64,000 nucleotides of DNA from Eubacteriaceae bacterium UBA6119 (lineage in GTDB: Bacteria; Bacillota; Clostridia; Eubacteriales; UBA1433). Position 1 is the first letter of the stretch. Every line of letters starts with the position of its first letter. A model generated the notes under the pieces. It was not told where the DNA came from. It worked only from the letters and a program-made list of their open reading frames with translations, and ran no database searches. The translations under genes were made by a program, and so were the position numbers. Positions 51,468 through 61,134 of the stretch are shown here, piece by piece. The DNA lies in NCBI GenBank assembly GCA_002423395.1, contig DIVZ01000007.1, positions 1 through 64,000 of the forward strand, written 5' to 3'.

Positions 51468-52304
51468 ATGAATTTTTGCAAAATGCACGGGTTAAAAAAC
51501 GATTTTATCGTAATAGATAACCTTGATAATAACATTAAACTTTCTTATAATCAAATATCTTTTTTATGCGACCGTAAAGCCGCAATAGGCGGTGACGGAC
51601 TTATTTTAATATGTAAATCCAATACTGCGGATATAAAGATGGATTACTATAACAGCGACGGAAGCGTTGCGCAAGTATGCGGCAATGGGCTTAGATGCGC
51701 GGCAAAATATGCATATGATAATAATATTATAAAAGATAATAAACTTACGATACAATCATCTGCAAAAATATATAACTGCGAAATAACAAAGACAGATGAA
51801 AACAATAAAGCTTATTTGATAAGCGTAAATATGGGCAAAGCTGAATTTGATAAAAATAAAATACCGGTTAACACAGAAAACTTTTCAACTTTAGATATTC
51901 GTCTTAATATAGACGGTGTTGAAATAACGTTATCGGCGGCGGCGATGCCTAATCCGCACGCGGTTATTATAGTTGATGATTTTGATTTGGAATATATTGA
52001 AAAAATAGGCTCAGCGCTTCAGGACAATAGAATGTTTCCGCAGAAAGTAAACGTAAATTTTGCTAAAATTAATTCAGATGATTATGTCGAGATGATAACT
52101 TACGAAAGAGGCGTGGGCGTCACACAGGCTTGCGGCAGCGGCGCTTGCGCCACGGCGGCGGTTTTAAATAAAAAAGGTTTATGTAAAAATAAAATAAACA
52201 TTAAAATGCCAGGCGGAGAGATGATAATAAAAATATTAACAGATAATGATATTATTATGATGGGGCAGGCGGCTGCGGTTTTTAGCGGCCAGATAAACAT
52301 ATAA
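51468..52304 (+). CDS. dapF: Diaminopimelate epimerase
   Basis: A 278-residue enzyme that converts LL- to meso-diaminopimelate for lysine and peptidoglycan. The two catalytic cysteines are Cys71 in QVCGNGLRC and Cys222 in ACGSGACAT. The N-terminal FCKMHGLKNDFIVID pattern is typical. AGGAAC precedes the start, and TATAAT stands at 51431-51436 without a good -35 box. It heads a long plus-strand block. Confidence 0.95.
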   Translation: MNFCKMHGLKNDFIVIDNLDNNIKLSYNQISFLCDRKAAIGGDGLILICKSNTADIKMDYYNSDGSVAQVCGNGLRCAAKYAYDNNIIKDNKLTIQSSAKIYNCEITKTDENNKAYLISVNMGKAEFDKNKIPVNTENFSTLDIRLNIDGVEITLSAAAMPNPHAVIIVDDFDLEYIEKIGSALQDNRMFPQKVNVNFAKINSDDYVEMITYERGVGVTQACGSGACATAAVLNKKGLCKNKINIKMPGGEMIIKILTDNDIIMMGQAAAVFSGQINI

Positions 52305-52320
52305 GGCAGGAGCGGAAATT

Positions 52321-53196
52321 ATGAATAGCATGACAGGGTTCGGCAGAGGGGAATATTCAAACGATAAGTTTTCCATAATTGCCGAGATTAAAACGGTTAA
52401 TCACAGATACAGGGATTTTTTTATAAAAATACCTAAACAATTTAACAGCTTTGAAGATAAACTCAGGACAACTATATCACAGAGAATTTCAAGAGGAAGA
52501 ATTGAAGTATACATCGGCATCAAATTCTTATGCGACAGACCTGTAAATATATATATGGACTCTTCGCTCGCGAAGCAGTATTATAATATTTTAAAACAAA
52601 TATCGGTTATGTTTGATGATATTGAAAATGATATTAAAGTAAGCACCATTGCTAAATTTTCGGATATTATTAAAAGCGATGAAGACAGCGAAAAATATTT
52701 GGAATTGTGGCAGTATGTGCAAACAGCGGTAATCTGCGCGCTTGATATGTTGTGCGCCGCAAGGCGGGTTGAGGGAGAGCAGTTAAAAAAAGACATTTTA
52801 AGCAAGAATGAAAACATTAAATTGTTGCTGTGCAAAGTTGAAGAAGAATCCGGCAGCATACCGGCAAACTGCGAGACAAAAATAAAAGAAGCGTTAAACA
52901 GATTTAACATAAAAGAAATTGACACAAACAGGCTTGCTGCAGAAATTGCATTTCTTGCAGACAGGGCAGCTATTGACGAAGAAATTACAAGGCTTAAAAG
53001 CCATTTAAAAGCGCTTGAAAAAACGATAAATGATGATGTGGATATAGGCAGAAAACTTGATTTTATATTGCAGGAAATGAACAGGGAAGCAAACACCATA
53101 GCGTCAAAATCCAACAGCGCAAGCATAAGCATGACGGTTGTTGAAATAAAAAGCGATATTGAGAAAATAAGAGAACAAGTGCAGAACATAGAATAG
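52321..53196 (+). CDS. YicC-family endoribonuclease
   Basis: A 291-residue protein with the YicC start (NSMTGFGRGEY), the KTVNHRYRDFFIKIPK segment, a helical middle and the end KLDFILQEMNREANTIASK, the strongly conserved DUF1732 part. YicC proteins are now known as endoribonucleases. Gene order yicC-remA-gmk-rpoZ is standard in Firmicutes and fits exactly. It starts 16 bases after dapF. Confidence 0.94.
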   Translation: MNSMTGFGRGEYSNDKFSIIAEIKTVNHRYRDFFIKIPKQFNSFEDKLRTTISQRISRGRIEVYIGIKFLCDRPVNIYMDSSLAKQYYNILKQISVMFDDIENDIKVSTIAKFSDIIKSDEDSEKYLELWQYVQTAVICALDMLCAARRVEGEQLKKDILSKNENIKLLLCKVEEESGSIPANCETKIKEALNRFNIKEIDTNRLAAEIAFLADRAAIDEEITRLKSHLKALEKTINDDVDIGRKLDFILQEMNREANTIASKSNSASISMTVVEIKSDIEKIREQVQNIE

Positions 53197-53204
53197 GTAA
53201 AAAT

Positions 53205-53453
53205 ATGACTTTTTTAAACATCGGATTCGGCAATCTTTCAAACTATGAAAAAGTAATAGCGATAATATCCCCTGAATCAGCGCCCGTAAGACGTATAATA
53301 AGCGAAGCGAAAAAAAACGGCAATTTAATTGACGCAACGCAAGGACGAAAAACGCGCGCAGTGATAATTATGGAAAATCATGATATAATACTTTCCGCAG
53401 TTATGCCCGAGACAATAATTGCAAGAAACGTCAAAGGTGATAAAAATGAGTAA
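53205..53453 (+). CDS. remA: RemA/DUF370 DNA-binding regulator
   Basis: An 82-residue protein of the RemA family (IVAIISPESAPVRRII-like pattern, then LIDATQGRKTRAVII and ILSAVMPETI). In B. subtilis RemA activates biofilm matrix and osmoprotection genes and binds DNA as a ring. It precedes gmk, which starts inside its last codons (8-base overlap). Confidence 0.93.
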   Translation: MTFLNIGFGNLSNYEKVIAIISPESAPVRRIISEAKKNGNLIDATQGRKTRAVIIMENHDIILSAVMPETIIARNVKGDKNE

Positions 53454-54057
53454 AGGAAAGCTTTTAGTTGTGTCAGGTCCCAGCGGAGCAGGCAAAAGCA
53501 CCATTTGCAAAAAAGCTGTAAAGTACAAAAATAATTATCTTTCCGTATCGGCTACTACTCGCAAGCCCAGAGACAGTGAAGGGTGCAATGATTATATTTT
53601 CTTAAGCGAAGAGGAATTTAATGATAAAATAAGAAATAACGAATTTTTGGAATATGCCTGCGTGCACGGCAATTATTACGGAACGCTTAAAAAACCTGTT
53701 TTTGAAAACCTTGAAAAAGGCAATAACGTAATACTGGAAATTGATGTTCAGGGAAGCATGCAGATAAAAAAAATATACCCCGACTGCGAAATGATTTTTG
53801 TTCTGCCGCCGTCGCTTGATGTGCTGATATCCAGGCTTAAAGGAAGAAAATCGGAAACGGAAGATCAATTTCAACTGCGCCTTAAAAACTCGGTAAAAGA
53901 GATTAAAACAGCGCATGAATATGACTATCTTGTTATAAACGATAATATTGATTATGCGGTAGAAGAAATTAACGAGATAATAAAATTGCTTGATAAAAAA
54001 ATAAAATACAATATGAATTTTATAGATAAGTTTATTTTAGAGGAGGAATCTTTATGA
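53446..54057 (+). CDS. gmk: Guanylate kinase
   Basis: A 203-residue enzyme that phosphorylates GMP to GDP. The P-loop is SGPSGAGKST at 10-19, followed by SATTRKPRDSEG and DYIFLSEEEF for GMP binding. The ATG at 53446 is chosen, since AAAGGTG lies upstream inside remA; a longer frame from 53419 has no site. rpoZ overlaps its stop by four bases (ATGA). Confidence 0.97.
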   Translation: MSKGKLLVVSGPSGAGKSTICKKAVKYKNNYLSVSATTRKPRDSEGCNDYIFLSEEEFNDKIRNNEFLEYACVHGNYYGTLKKPVFENLEKGNNVILEIDVQGSMQIKKIYPDCEMIFVLPPSLDVLISRLKGRKSETEDQFQLRLKNSVKEIKTAHEYDYLVINDNIDYAVEEINEIIKLLDKKIKYNMNFIDKFILEEESL

Positions 54058-54251
54058 TAAAACCGTCAATTGTGGAACTTTTAGGGAAAGTTGACAACAA
54101 ATATTCTTTAGTTTATGTTGCTTCCGTCAGAGCGCGAGAGCTTATAAACGGAGAGATGCCGCTTGTTGATAAAAAAGAGCTTAATGTTGTAAGCACTGCA
54201 GTAAAAGAAATAATGGAAGAGAAAATAACTTATCATTACAAAAACATCTAA
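54054..54251 (+). CDS. rpoZ: RNA polymerase omega subunit
   Basis: A 65-residue small subunit that helps RNA polymerase assembly. It shows KYSLVYVASVRAREL with the conserved A-x-R-A-R pattern, and the VVSTAVKEI segment. The length is that of Firmicute omega. AGGAGG precedes the ATG, within the gmk end. A hairpin follows. Confidence 0.95.
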   Translation: MIKPSIVELLGKVDNKYSLVYVASVRARELINGEMPLVDKKELNVVSTAVKEIMEEKITYHYKNI

Positions 54252-54258
54252 AGATAAC

Positions 54259-54278
54259 GGCGTACTTAAAGGTACGCC
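54259..54278 (+). terminator. Hairpin after rpoZ, possible weak terminator
   Basis: GGCGTAC at 54259-54265 and GTACGCC at 54272-54278 pair perfectly around a six-base loop, then ATTATT. It lacks a solid T tract, so read-through into priA is likely. Confidence 0.5.
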
Positions 54279-54321
54279 ATTATTCTGATATTTAATAATT
54301 TTATTTGCTTCGGAGCAGTTA

Positions 54322-56556
54322 ATGAATGAAACTGTAAATAAAGAAAAAATCGTTGAAGTTGTAATTAATGAAAAAGGAACCGCGCTAGACCGGACTTTTG
54401 ATTATATACTGCCCGCTGAACTTGCGCTAAAAGCAAGTCCGGGTAAAATTGCATTAGTTCCGTTCGGCAAAAGCAATAAAAAGCGAGAAGCTTTTATAAT
54501 GAGCGTTAAAAGTGACGCCAAAAAAGATATTGTATTAAAAGAAGTGGCCGATATATTTGAGCCTGCAATGCCCATAACGGACGCGCAGTTAAAAATATGC
54601 GATTTTTTAAGGGAAGAATATTTTTGCACTTATTCCGACGCGCTTAGCTGCGCACTGCCAAAATTCGCAAGAAAAACGGGCAAGGAGCAATATAAAAGCT
54701 CAATTAGTCTAAGCGGAAAATATAAAACAAAAGAAGAGTATTTAAGCGAAATAAAATCAAATGCACGAGCTCAAAGACTTGCAATTGAATTATTAAACGA
54801 AGAATTTCAGGATCTGGATGAATTTAAAAAAATAAATAATATAAGCGGCGATGCTATAAAAAAGCTGCAGGAAAAGAATTTAATTACAATAATAAGAAAT
54901 GAATTTTACGATACGCATTACGGTAGTAATAACATAAAAAAACAAAACGCCAATATTCTTTCGGATGAACAGAAAAAAGTATTGGACGAATATTATAAAT
55001 CTGATAAAAACAATTTCTTATTGCACGGAATAACAGGCAGCGGCAAAACCGAGGTTTATCTTAATATGATACAAGACGCTTTAGACCGTGGAAGGCAAGC
55101 GCTCTATCTTTTGCCTGAAATTGCGCTAACCGCTCAGACTGTTGCGAGAATAAAAGAAAGATTCGGAGATTGCGCGGTTATTCACAGCAGGCTTTCACAA
55201 GGCGAGAGATATTATCAGTACAAGAAAATCGCGTCAGGCGAGGCGAAGGTAATCCTGGGAGCGCGCAGCGCGTTGTTTTATCCTTACAAAGATCTAGGGA
55301 TTATTGTACTTGATGAGTGTCATGAAGAAAGCTATAAGTCCACCTCTTCTCCGCGTTATGACAGCATAGAAATAGCTGAATATTTGTCTGAGTTAAGCGG
55401 CGCAAAACTTGTTTTGGGTTCTGCCACTCCGCTGATTGAAAGTTATTATTATGCGGCCTGCGGAAAATATCATCTGCTGAATCTGCCTAATAGAATTTTT
55501 AACAGAGCGCTTCCTAATATAAATATTATAGATATGAGGCAGGAGCTGAAAGGCGGCAACAGAAGCGTGTTTTCTTCAATTCTTGAAAATTGCATACAAA
55601 AAGCGCTTGATAAGCGCGAACAGGCAATTTTATTTCTAAACAGAAGGGGAATGTACACATATGTGTTTTGCAGGAAATGCGGATATTCTGAAAGATGCCC
55701 TTCATGCGATGTCGCGCTTACATATCACTCAGATATAAAAAAACTTATGTGCCATTACTGCGGATATGAAAAAGATTTAGAGACTCACTGCCCTGAGTGC
55801 GGAAGTGACAAGATACGCCATATGGGGACGGGCACGCAGAAAATAGAGAGTGAGATTTTAAGCAAGTTTCCGTACGCAAGAATAATCAGGATGGATAAGG
55901 ATACAACATCTACAAAGTATGCTTTTGATGAAATAACTGAAAATTTCAAAAATCATAAAGCGGATTTACTGATAGGGACGCAGATGGTAGTGAAAGGGTT
56001 TGATTTCCCGCTTGTAAGCGTTGTGGGAGTAGTGCTTGCTGACATGGCTTTAAATATGCCGGATATTTATTCTTCTTTTAGGGCATTTTGTCTTGCGTAT
56101 CAGGCGGCGGGAAGATGCGGAAGGGAAAAAGGCGGAGGGGATGTTATAATCCAAACATACAGCCCTGAACATTATGTTATAAAACATATACATGCTTACG
56201 ATTATGAGGGATTCTACAAAGATGAGATAAAATACAGAAAGAAACTCAGTTATCCGCCGTTCAGCCAGATGTACGGGTTTTATTTCATAGACGAGAACGA
56301 AGAAAAGGCAAAAAATACCGCATATGAATTCGCGCAGAGTTTAATAGATGAAATAAAAGACGAGCAATGCAGACTGATAAAAATATACCGCCCCGCAAAA
56401 CCGGAAGTGTCTTACATAAATAATAAATACATATTCCACGTTATAGTGAAGACAAGCGCGGAAAAAAATATTAAAAATGCAATGAAAATAGTATATAATA
56501 ATATAATACACAAAAATAATATACATGCATACATGCAAAAAAATTCGGGAGTATAA
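54322..56556 (+). CDS. priA: Primosomal replication restart helicase PriA
   Basis: A 744-residue superfamily 2 helicase. After the 3'-DNA binding domain come Walker A GITGSGKTEV near 240 and the DECHEESYK box near 330. Two zinc-binding clusters follow (CRKCGYSERCPSC and CHYCGYEKDLETHCPEC, about 450-490), then the helicase C lobe (GTQMVVKGFDFP) and a C-terminal domain. It restarts collapsed replication forks. It is the fifth gene of the dapF-yicC-remA-gmk-rpoZ block. Confidence 0.96.
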   Translation: MNETVNKEKIVEVVINEKGTALDRTFDYILPAELALKASPGKIALVPFGKSNKKREAFIMSVKSDAKKDIVLKEVADIFEPAMPITDAQLKICDFLREEYFCTYSDALSCALPKFARKTGKEQYKSSISLSGKYKTKEEYLSEIKSNARAQRLAIELLNEEFQDLDEFKKINNISGDAIKKLQEKNLITIIRNEFYDTHYGSNNIKKQNANILSDEQKKVLDEYYKSDKNNFLLHGITGSGKTEVYLNMIQDALDRGRQALYLLPEIALTAQTVARIKERFGDCAVIHSRLSQGERYYQYKKIASGEAKVILGARSALFYPYKDLGIIVLDECHEESYKSTSSPRYDSIEIAEYLSELSGAKLVLGSATPLIESYYYAACGKYHLLNLPNRIFNRALPNINIIDMRQELKGGNRSVFSSILENCIQKALDKREQAILFLNRRGMYTYVFCRKCGYSERCPSCDVALTYHSDIKKLMCHYCGYEKDLETHCPECGSDKIRHMGTGTQKIESEILSKFPYARIIRMDKDTTSTKYAFDEITENFKNHKADLLIGTQMVVKGFDFPLVSVVGVVLADMALNMPDIYSSFRAFCLAYQAAGRCGREKGGGDVIIQTYSPEHYVIKHIHAYDYEGFYKDEIKYRKKLSYPPFSQMYGFYFIDENEEKAKNTAYEFAQSLIDEIKDEQCRLIKIYRPAKPEVSYINNKYIFHVIVKTSAEKNIKNAMKIVYNNIIHKNNIHAYMQKNSGV

Positions 56557-56563
56557 CGCAAAA

Positions 56564-57067
56564 ATGGCATTAAGACTTGTAAGAACAGAAGAAGATGAGA
56601 TTTTATATAAAAAATCAAAATATGTAAATGAAGTAACAGACAGAATAAAACAGTTGTTTGATGATATGGAAGAGACTTTAGAGTCGCATAAAGGGGTAGG
56701 ACTTGCGGCAGTGCAGGTAGGAGTGCTTAAAAGACTTATTGTAGTGCATTATAATGATGCTGTATACAGACTTATAAATCCGCAGATTATATCTTCAGAC
56801 GGAGAAGAAATTGCATACGAAGGATGCCTAAGCATACCGGGAAAGCATATGTCGGTAAAAAGACCTTCAAATGTAACACTTACAGCAATGGATGAAAACG
56901 GACAAGAAATAACCATTGAAGCAGACGGTCATTTGGCTAGGATATTCTGCCATGAGACTGACCACTTAGAAGGAATACTTTATACTCAAAAAGCCGATTT
57001 TACACAGCCTGTATTATACGACGGCGATGATGAAAACGAAGAAGAAAGTGACGAAGAGCAGAAATAA
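56564..57067 (+). CDS. def: Peptide deformylase
   Basis: A 167-residue metalloenzyme that removes the formyl group from nascent proteins. Motif 1 is GVGLAAVQVG at 44-53 (the usual Pro is Val). Motif 2 is EGCLSIPG with metal ligand Cys88, and motif 3 is CHETDHLEG with His130, Glu131 and His134. The ATG at 56564 is preferred; an upstream start at 56525 would fuse priA sequence. The acidic tail is typical. fmt follows. Confidence 0.96.
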   Translation: MALRLVRTEEDEILYKKSKYVNEVTDRIKQLFDDMEETLESHKGVGLAAVQVGVLKRLIVVHYNDAVYRLINPQIISSDGEEIAYEGCLSIPGKHMSVKRPSNVTLTAMDENGQEITIEADGHLARIFCHETDHLEGILYTQKADFTQPVLYDGDDENEEESDEEQK

Positions 57068-57082
57068 AATAAGGTGAGCAAG

Positions 57083-58012
57083 ATGAAGATTATTTATGCC
57101 GCAACACCCGATTTTGCAGTGCCTGCGCTTAAATCTATTATAAATACAAAAAATGATATTGTGTTGATTATTACCCAGCCCGACAAGGCGAATGCCAGAG
57201 GAAATAAAATTGTATTTTCCGCTGTAAAGCAAATAGGAATTGAAAATAATATTAAAATATTTCAGCCTGACAACATAAACTCGTCACAAAGCCTTGATAT
57301 AATTAAAAGCTGCGATCCTGATTTGCTTATAACGGCGGCGTACGGACAAATTTTAAAGCAGGAGCTTTTAAACATTCCGAAATACGGCTGTGTAAATATT
57401 CACGCATCAATTCTTCCGAAATACAGAGGAGCAGCTCCGATAAACAGAGCGATAATTAACGGAGAGAAAGTAAGCGGCATTACTATTATGAAAATGGACA
57501 GGGGAATGGATACGGGGGATATAATAATGCAAAAAGAAATTGTTATTGATGATAACATGAACGCCGGACAGCTTCACGATGAGCTTGCTTTGCTCGGCTC
57601 TATGATGATAGAGGAATTCTTATCTGACGTAGAAGGCAATCTGTGCAAAGCAAAAAAGCAGGATAACTCTCTTGCAAGCATTGCGGGCAAGATAACAAAA
57701 GAAGAATTATTTATTAATTTTAATGATGATAGCGTAAATATATATAATAGAATAAGAGGACTAAGCCCATATCCTGCGGCAAGATGCTTTATAGACGGTA
57801 AAATATTAAAGATTTATGAATGCGAAATATTGGATGGAAATTTTAATAACAAAGCAGGCGAAATAATATATTTTGATAAATCAAACGGCTTTGTAGTAAA
57901 AACAAGAGATAAAGCGCTTAAACTGGCAAAAGTGCAGTTGGAAGGAAAGAAAGAAATAACAGACAAACAATTTATAATAGGATATAACTTAGAGAATAAT
58001 ATATTAAAATAG
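57083..58012 (+). CDS. fmt: Methionyl-tRNA formyltransferase
   Basis: A 309-residue enzyme that formylates initiator Met-tRNA using 10-formyl-THF. The central motif is NIHASILPKYRGAAPINRAI near 105-124, with DTGDII further on, followed by the C-terminal OB-fold tRNA-binding domain (about 205-309). The ATG at 57083 is chosen because GTG at 57074 lies in the AAGGTG ribosome site. def-fmt form a formyl cycle pair. Confidence 0.96.
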   Translation: MKIIYAATPDFAVPALKSIINTKNDIVLIITQPDKANARGNKIVFSAVKQIGIENNIKIFQPDNINSSQSLDIIKSCDPDLLITAAYGQILKQELLNIPKYGCVNIHASILPKYRGAAPINRAIINGEKVSGITIMKMDRGMDTGDIIMQKEIVIDDNMNAGQLHDELALLGSMMIEEFLSDVEGNLCKAKKQDNSLASIAGKITKEELFINFNDDSVNIYNRIRGLSPYPAARCFIDGKILKIYECEILDGNFNNKAGEIIYFDKSNGFVVKTRDKALKLAKVQLEGKKEITDKQFIIGYNLENNILK

Positions 58013-58035
58013 ATAAATAAAAAGGAGATGATATT

Positions 58036-58728
58036 ATGATGTATTTATACGGAGGATTTTTTTATATATTAATCCCGGGATTTTTAATAAGCCTTTACGC
58101 AAGCATTAAAGTCAGGACAACTTATTCAAAATTCAGCAAGGTTGGTAATTCGAAAAATATTACGGGAGACCAGGCTGCAAGAAGCATATTAGATTCCGCA
58201 GGGCTTAATAATGTAGACATTGAGCATATTAGAGGAAACCTTACAGACCATTACGATCCGCGCAGCCGTGTTTTAAGGCTGTCGGAAGGAGTGTACGGTT
58301 CTACAAGCATAGCGGCAATTGGCATAGCCGCTCATGAAGCCGGGCATGCCATACAGCACGCAACGAGATACGCGCCCCTTGCTTTTAGGAATTCCATTGT
58401 ACCTGTAGTTAACATTGCTACAAACGCATCATGGATTTTGTTTTTAATAGGATTATTTATAAGCAGTCAAAGCGGTATTTTTTTTATGAATCTCGGCATT
58501 TTGCTTTTCTGCTTTGCCGTTGTTTTTCAGCTAGTTACCGTATTCGTAGAATTTGACGCAAGCAAAAGAGCTGTTGCGCAGATTGATACGATGACACTTG
58601 GCGATATTGAAGATGTGCAAGGCGTAAAAAAAGTGCTTAGCGCTGCAGCGCTGACGTATGTTGCCGCGCTTTTAATGGCAATACTGCAGCTTGTAAGAAT
58701 GATAGCGCTGAGAGGCAGCCGTGACTGA
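58036..58728 (+). CDS. YugP-type zinc-dependent membrane protease
   Basis: A 230-residue membrane metalloprotease of the DUF2232/YugP type. The zinc motif HEAGH has His100, Glu101 and His104 in GIAAHEAGHAIQHA. Membrane segments lie at about 4-22, 120-145, 150-172 and 200-222. It is found between fmt and rsmB in Firmicutes; the substrate is unknown. AAAGGAG precedes the start. The rsmB start overlaps its last codons. Confidence 0.9.
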   Translation: MMYLYGGFFYILIPGFLISLYASIKVRTTYSKFSKVGNSKNITGDQAARSILDSAGLNNVDIEHIRGNLTDHYDPRSRVLRLSEGVYGSTSIAAIGIAAHEAGHAIQHATRYAPLAFRNSIVPVVNIATNASWILFLIGLFISSQSGIFFMNLGILLFCFAVVFQLVTVFVEFDASKRAVAQIDTMTLGDIEDVQGVKKVLSAAALTYVAALLMAILQLVRMIALRGSRD

Positions 58729-60052
58729 TATGGCAGATTATCACAGTACGGGCATTGCAAGAAACATATCGTATAAAGTGCTCTTCGACGTTTATTACAA
58801 TGACGCGTATTCGAATTTATCAATAAAAAAGCATTTTAACGCACTTAAAAAAGACGAAGACAGAGCGCTTGCGACTAATATAATATTCGGCACGATTAAA
58901 AAAGATATATTTTTGTCCGAAGTCATAAAAAGGCTGTCATCGGTGGATTATGACAAAATAAAGCCGGAAATTCAAGTAATATTAAAAGCGGGGATTTATC
59001 AGCTTTATTTTATGGACAGGGTTCCGCCGTATGCCGTAGTGAACGACTGCGTTAATCTTGCGAAACTTTTTGTGTCGAATAAGACGGGATCGTTTGTCAA
59101 CGCGGTTTTAAGAAGCGCAATAAGGCGCAAAAAGGAATTTGAAAATATTAAAAACGAGTCGGATATACCGTTATGGCTCAGCATTTATTTGAGCAGATTT
59201 TATGACGATGTATTCCTTAAAGCGATGGAAGAAGACTTTTTAAAAAGTCCTGATATGTTTGTAAGAGTGAATAAATTAAAAAGCGCGCCGCAAGATGCAT
59301 ATGAAGCATTAAATAAAGAAGAAAAAATATGCGAAACAACTTTTATGCCTGATGTTTTTAAGGTATTAAAACCGAGCGCAGTGTTAAATTCTCACCTTAT
59401 GAGAAACTGTATAATATCAATACAGGATATTTCCTCCGCCTTATGCGCGTATGCACTCGGAGCAGAACAAGGCGACAGCATAATTGATTTATGCGCTTCT
59501 CCCGGCGGCAAGAGTCTTCACATAGCATCGCTTACAGGCAACATGGCAAACATAACGGCATGCGATATACATAAGCATAAAATCGAGTTTATGAAAAATA
59601 TTTTTAAATGCTTCGAAGCAGATATAACAGTTATAAAAAATGATGCGGAAGAATATCGCGAAGAGTTTTTTGAAAAATTTGACAGGGTAGTACTTGACGC
59701 TCCCTGCAGCGGGCTCGGGGTAATTAGAAGAAAGCCTGAAATATTATTGCGTTTAAGCCAGCAGGATATGCAGAACTTAATTAAGATTCAGGAAAATATG
59801 CTTAAAAACGCGGCTAAATATGTAAAAAAAGGCGGAATTTTATTATACAGCACGTGCAGCATAAATCCCGAGGAAAACGAGCTTCAAATACAAAAATTCC
59901 TTACTGATAACAGCGAATTTTCGTTAACGGAAATTGTATTTCCCGAGAAATTTTACGAGAACATACACATATATTCAAAAAGTGAAATAAAGCTTTACAG
60001 TCATGAGTTTTTTGGAGACGGATTTTATATATGCAAATTGGTAAAAAGTTAA
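58721..60052 (+). CDS. rsmB: 16S rRNA m5C967 methyltransferase RsmB
   Basis: A 443-residue enzyme: NusB-like N-terminal domain (about 10-145) and a SAM-dependent methyltransferase domain with DLCASPGGKSLH near 253-264, DAPCSGLGVIRRKPE near 327-341 and the catalytic YSTCSINPEENE near 377-388. It methylates C967 of 16S rRNA. Start is the GTG at 58721 (AGAGG five bases up), or the ATG at 58730. It is followed by rlmN. Confidence 0.95.
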   Translation: MTDMADYHSTGIARNISYKVLFDVYYNDAYSNLSIKKHFNALKKDEDRALATNIIFGTIKKDIFLSEVIKRLSSVDYDKIKPEIQVILKAGIYQLYFMDRVPPYAVVNDCVNLAKLFVSNKTGSFVNAVLRSAIRRKKEFENIKNESDIPLWLSIYLSRFYDDVFLKAMEEDFLKSPDMFVRVNKLKSAPQDAYEALNKEEKICETTFMPDVFKVLKPSAVLNSHLMRNCIISIQDISSALCAYALGAEQGDSIIDLCASPGGKSLHIASLTGNMANITACDIHKHKIEFMKNIFKCFEADITVIKNDAEEYREEFFEKFDRVVLDAPCSGLGVIRRKPEILLRLSQQDMQNLIKIQENMLKNAAKYVKKGGILLYSTCSINPEENELQIQKFLTDNSEFSLTEIVFPEKFYENIHIYSKSEIKLYSHEFFGDGFYICKLVKS

Positions 60053-60102
60053 CATAGAAAAACTATAATTATATTGTAAAATATATATTGGATAAGTATA
60101 AT

Positions 60103-61131
60103 ATGATAAATCTTTTCGGGCTTAGCAAAGCCGATATACAAAAAATAGCAAACGAGAACAACTGGCCTTCATACAGAGCTGCTCAGATATTTGAATGGGT
60201 ATACAAGGGAATAGATACTATTGACGAAATGAGCAACTTGCCGGGCTTGATACGCGAAGAACTTAAAAATAAATATTATATATATCAAATGCAGATTATA
60301 AAAAAGTTAAGAGAAAATAAAACAGATACTGTTAAATATTTGCTTAAAACTGAAGATAACCTGCAAATTGAAGCGGTGCTTATGAATTATAAGCACGGCA
60401 TAAGCGTATGCATTTCCACACAGGCAGGATGCGGTATGGCCTGCGCTTTCTGTGCATCTGCAAAAGACGGAATGATAAGAAATTTAACTGCCGGCGAAAT
60501 GCTTTCGCAGATATACGCAATACAAAAAGACACAAACACAAGAGTTGATAATATTGTAATGATGGGAAGCGGAGAGCCTCTTGCGAATTTTGAAAACACT
60601 ATGGCATTCTTAAATCTTGTATCAGATGAAGATACTTTGAATATATCAAAGCGAAGCATTACTTTATCGACATGCGGACTTTCTGATAAAATATACGCTC
60701 TTGCGGACAGCGGCGCGGGAATAAATCTTTCGGTGTCGCTGCATAATCCCATACAGAGCCAAAGAGAAAAAATAATGCCTGTCGCAAAAAAATATTCTAT
60801 CGACGAGTTAATAAAAGCATGCTCATATTATACTTGCAAAACAAAAAGAAGAGTAACTTTTGAGTACGCGTTGATAGAAGGACAGAATGACACGTCTTAT
60901 CATGCGGAACAATTGGTAAGGAAATTAAAGACGCTAAATTGCCTTGTGAATTTAATACCTGTAAATGAGGTAGAAGGAAAAGAAATTAAAAAAAGCAGTG
61001 AAAACAATATAAAAAATTTTTATGATATTCTTACAAAAAATAACATTAACACGACAATAAGAAGAACGCTGGGAAGCAGTATTAATGCGGCATGCGGTCA
61101 ATTGAGGGCCGGGATATATAAGGAAGGTTAA
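60103..61131 (+). CDS. rlmN: Dual-specificity RNA methyltransferase RlmN
   Basis: A 342-residue radical SAM enzyme that makes C2-methyladenosine in 23S rRNA (A2503) and in tRNAs. The cluster cysteines are C110-x3-C114-x2-C117 in AGCGMACAFC, and the methyl-carrying cysteine lies near the C-terminus in NAACGQLRAG. GSGEPLANF is family-typical. The ATG at 60103 is preferred to the TTG at 60088 that gives five extra residues; neither has a strong ribosome site. Confidence 0.94.
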   Translation: MINLFGLSKADIQKIANENNWPSYRAAQIFEWVYKGIDTIDEMSNLPGLIREELKNKYYIYQMQIIKKLRENKTDTVKYLLKTEDNLQIEAVLMNYKHGISVCISTQAGCGMACAFCASAKDGMIRNLTAGEMLSQIYAIQKDTNTRVDNIVMMGSGEPLANFENTMAFLNLVSDEDTLNISKRSITLSTCGLSDKIYALADSGAGINLSVSLHNPIQSQREKIMPVAKKYSIDELIKACSYYTCKTKRRVTFEYALIEGQNDTSYHAEQLVRKLKTLNCLVNLIPVNEVEGKEIKKSSENNIKNFYDILTKNNINTTIRRTLGSSINAACGQLRAGIYKEG

Positions 61132-61134
61132 GTT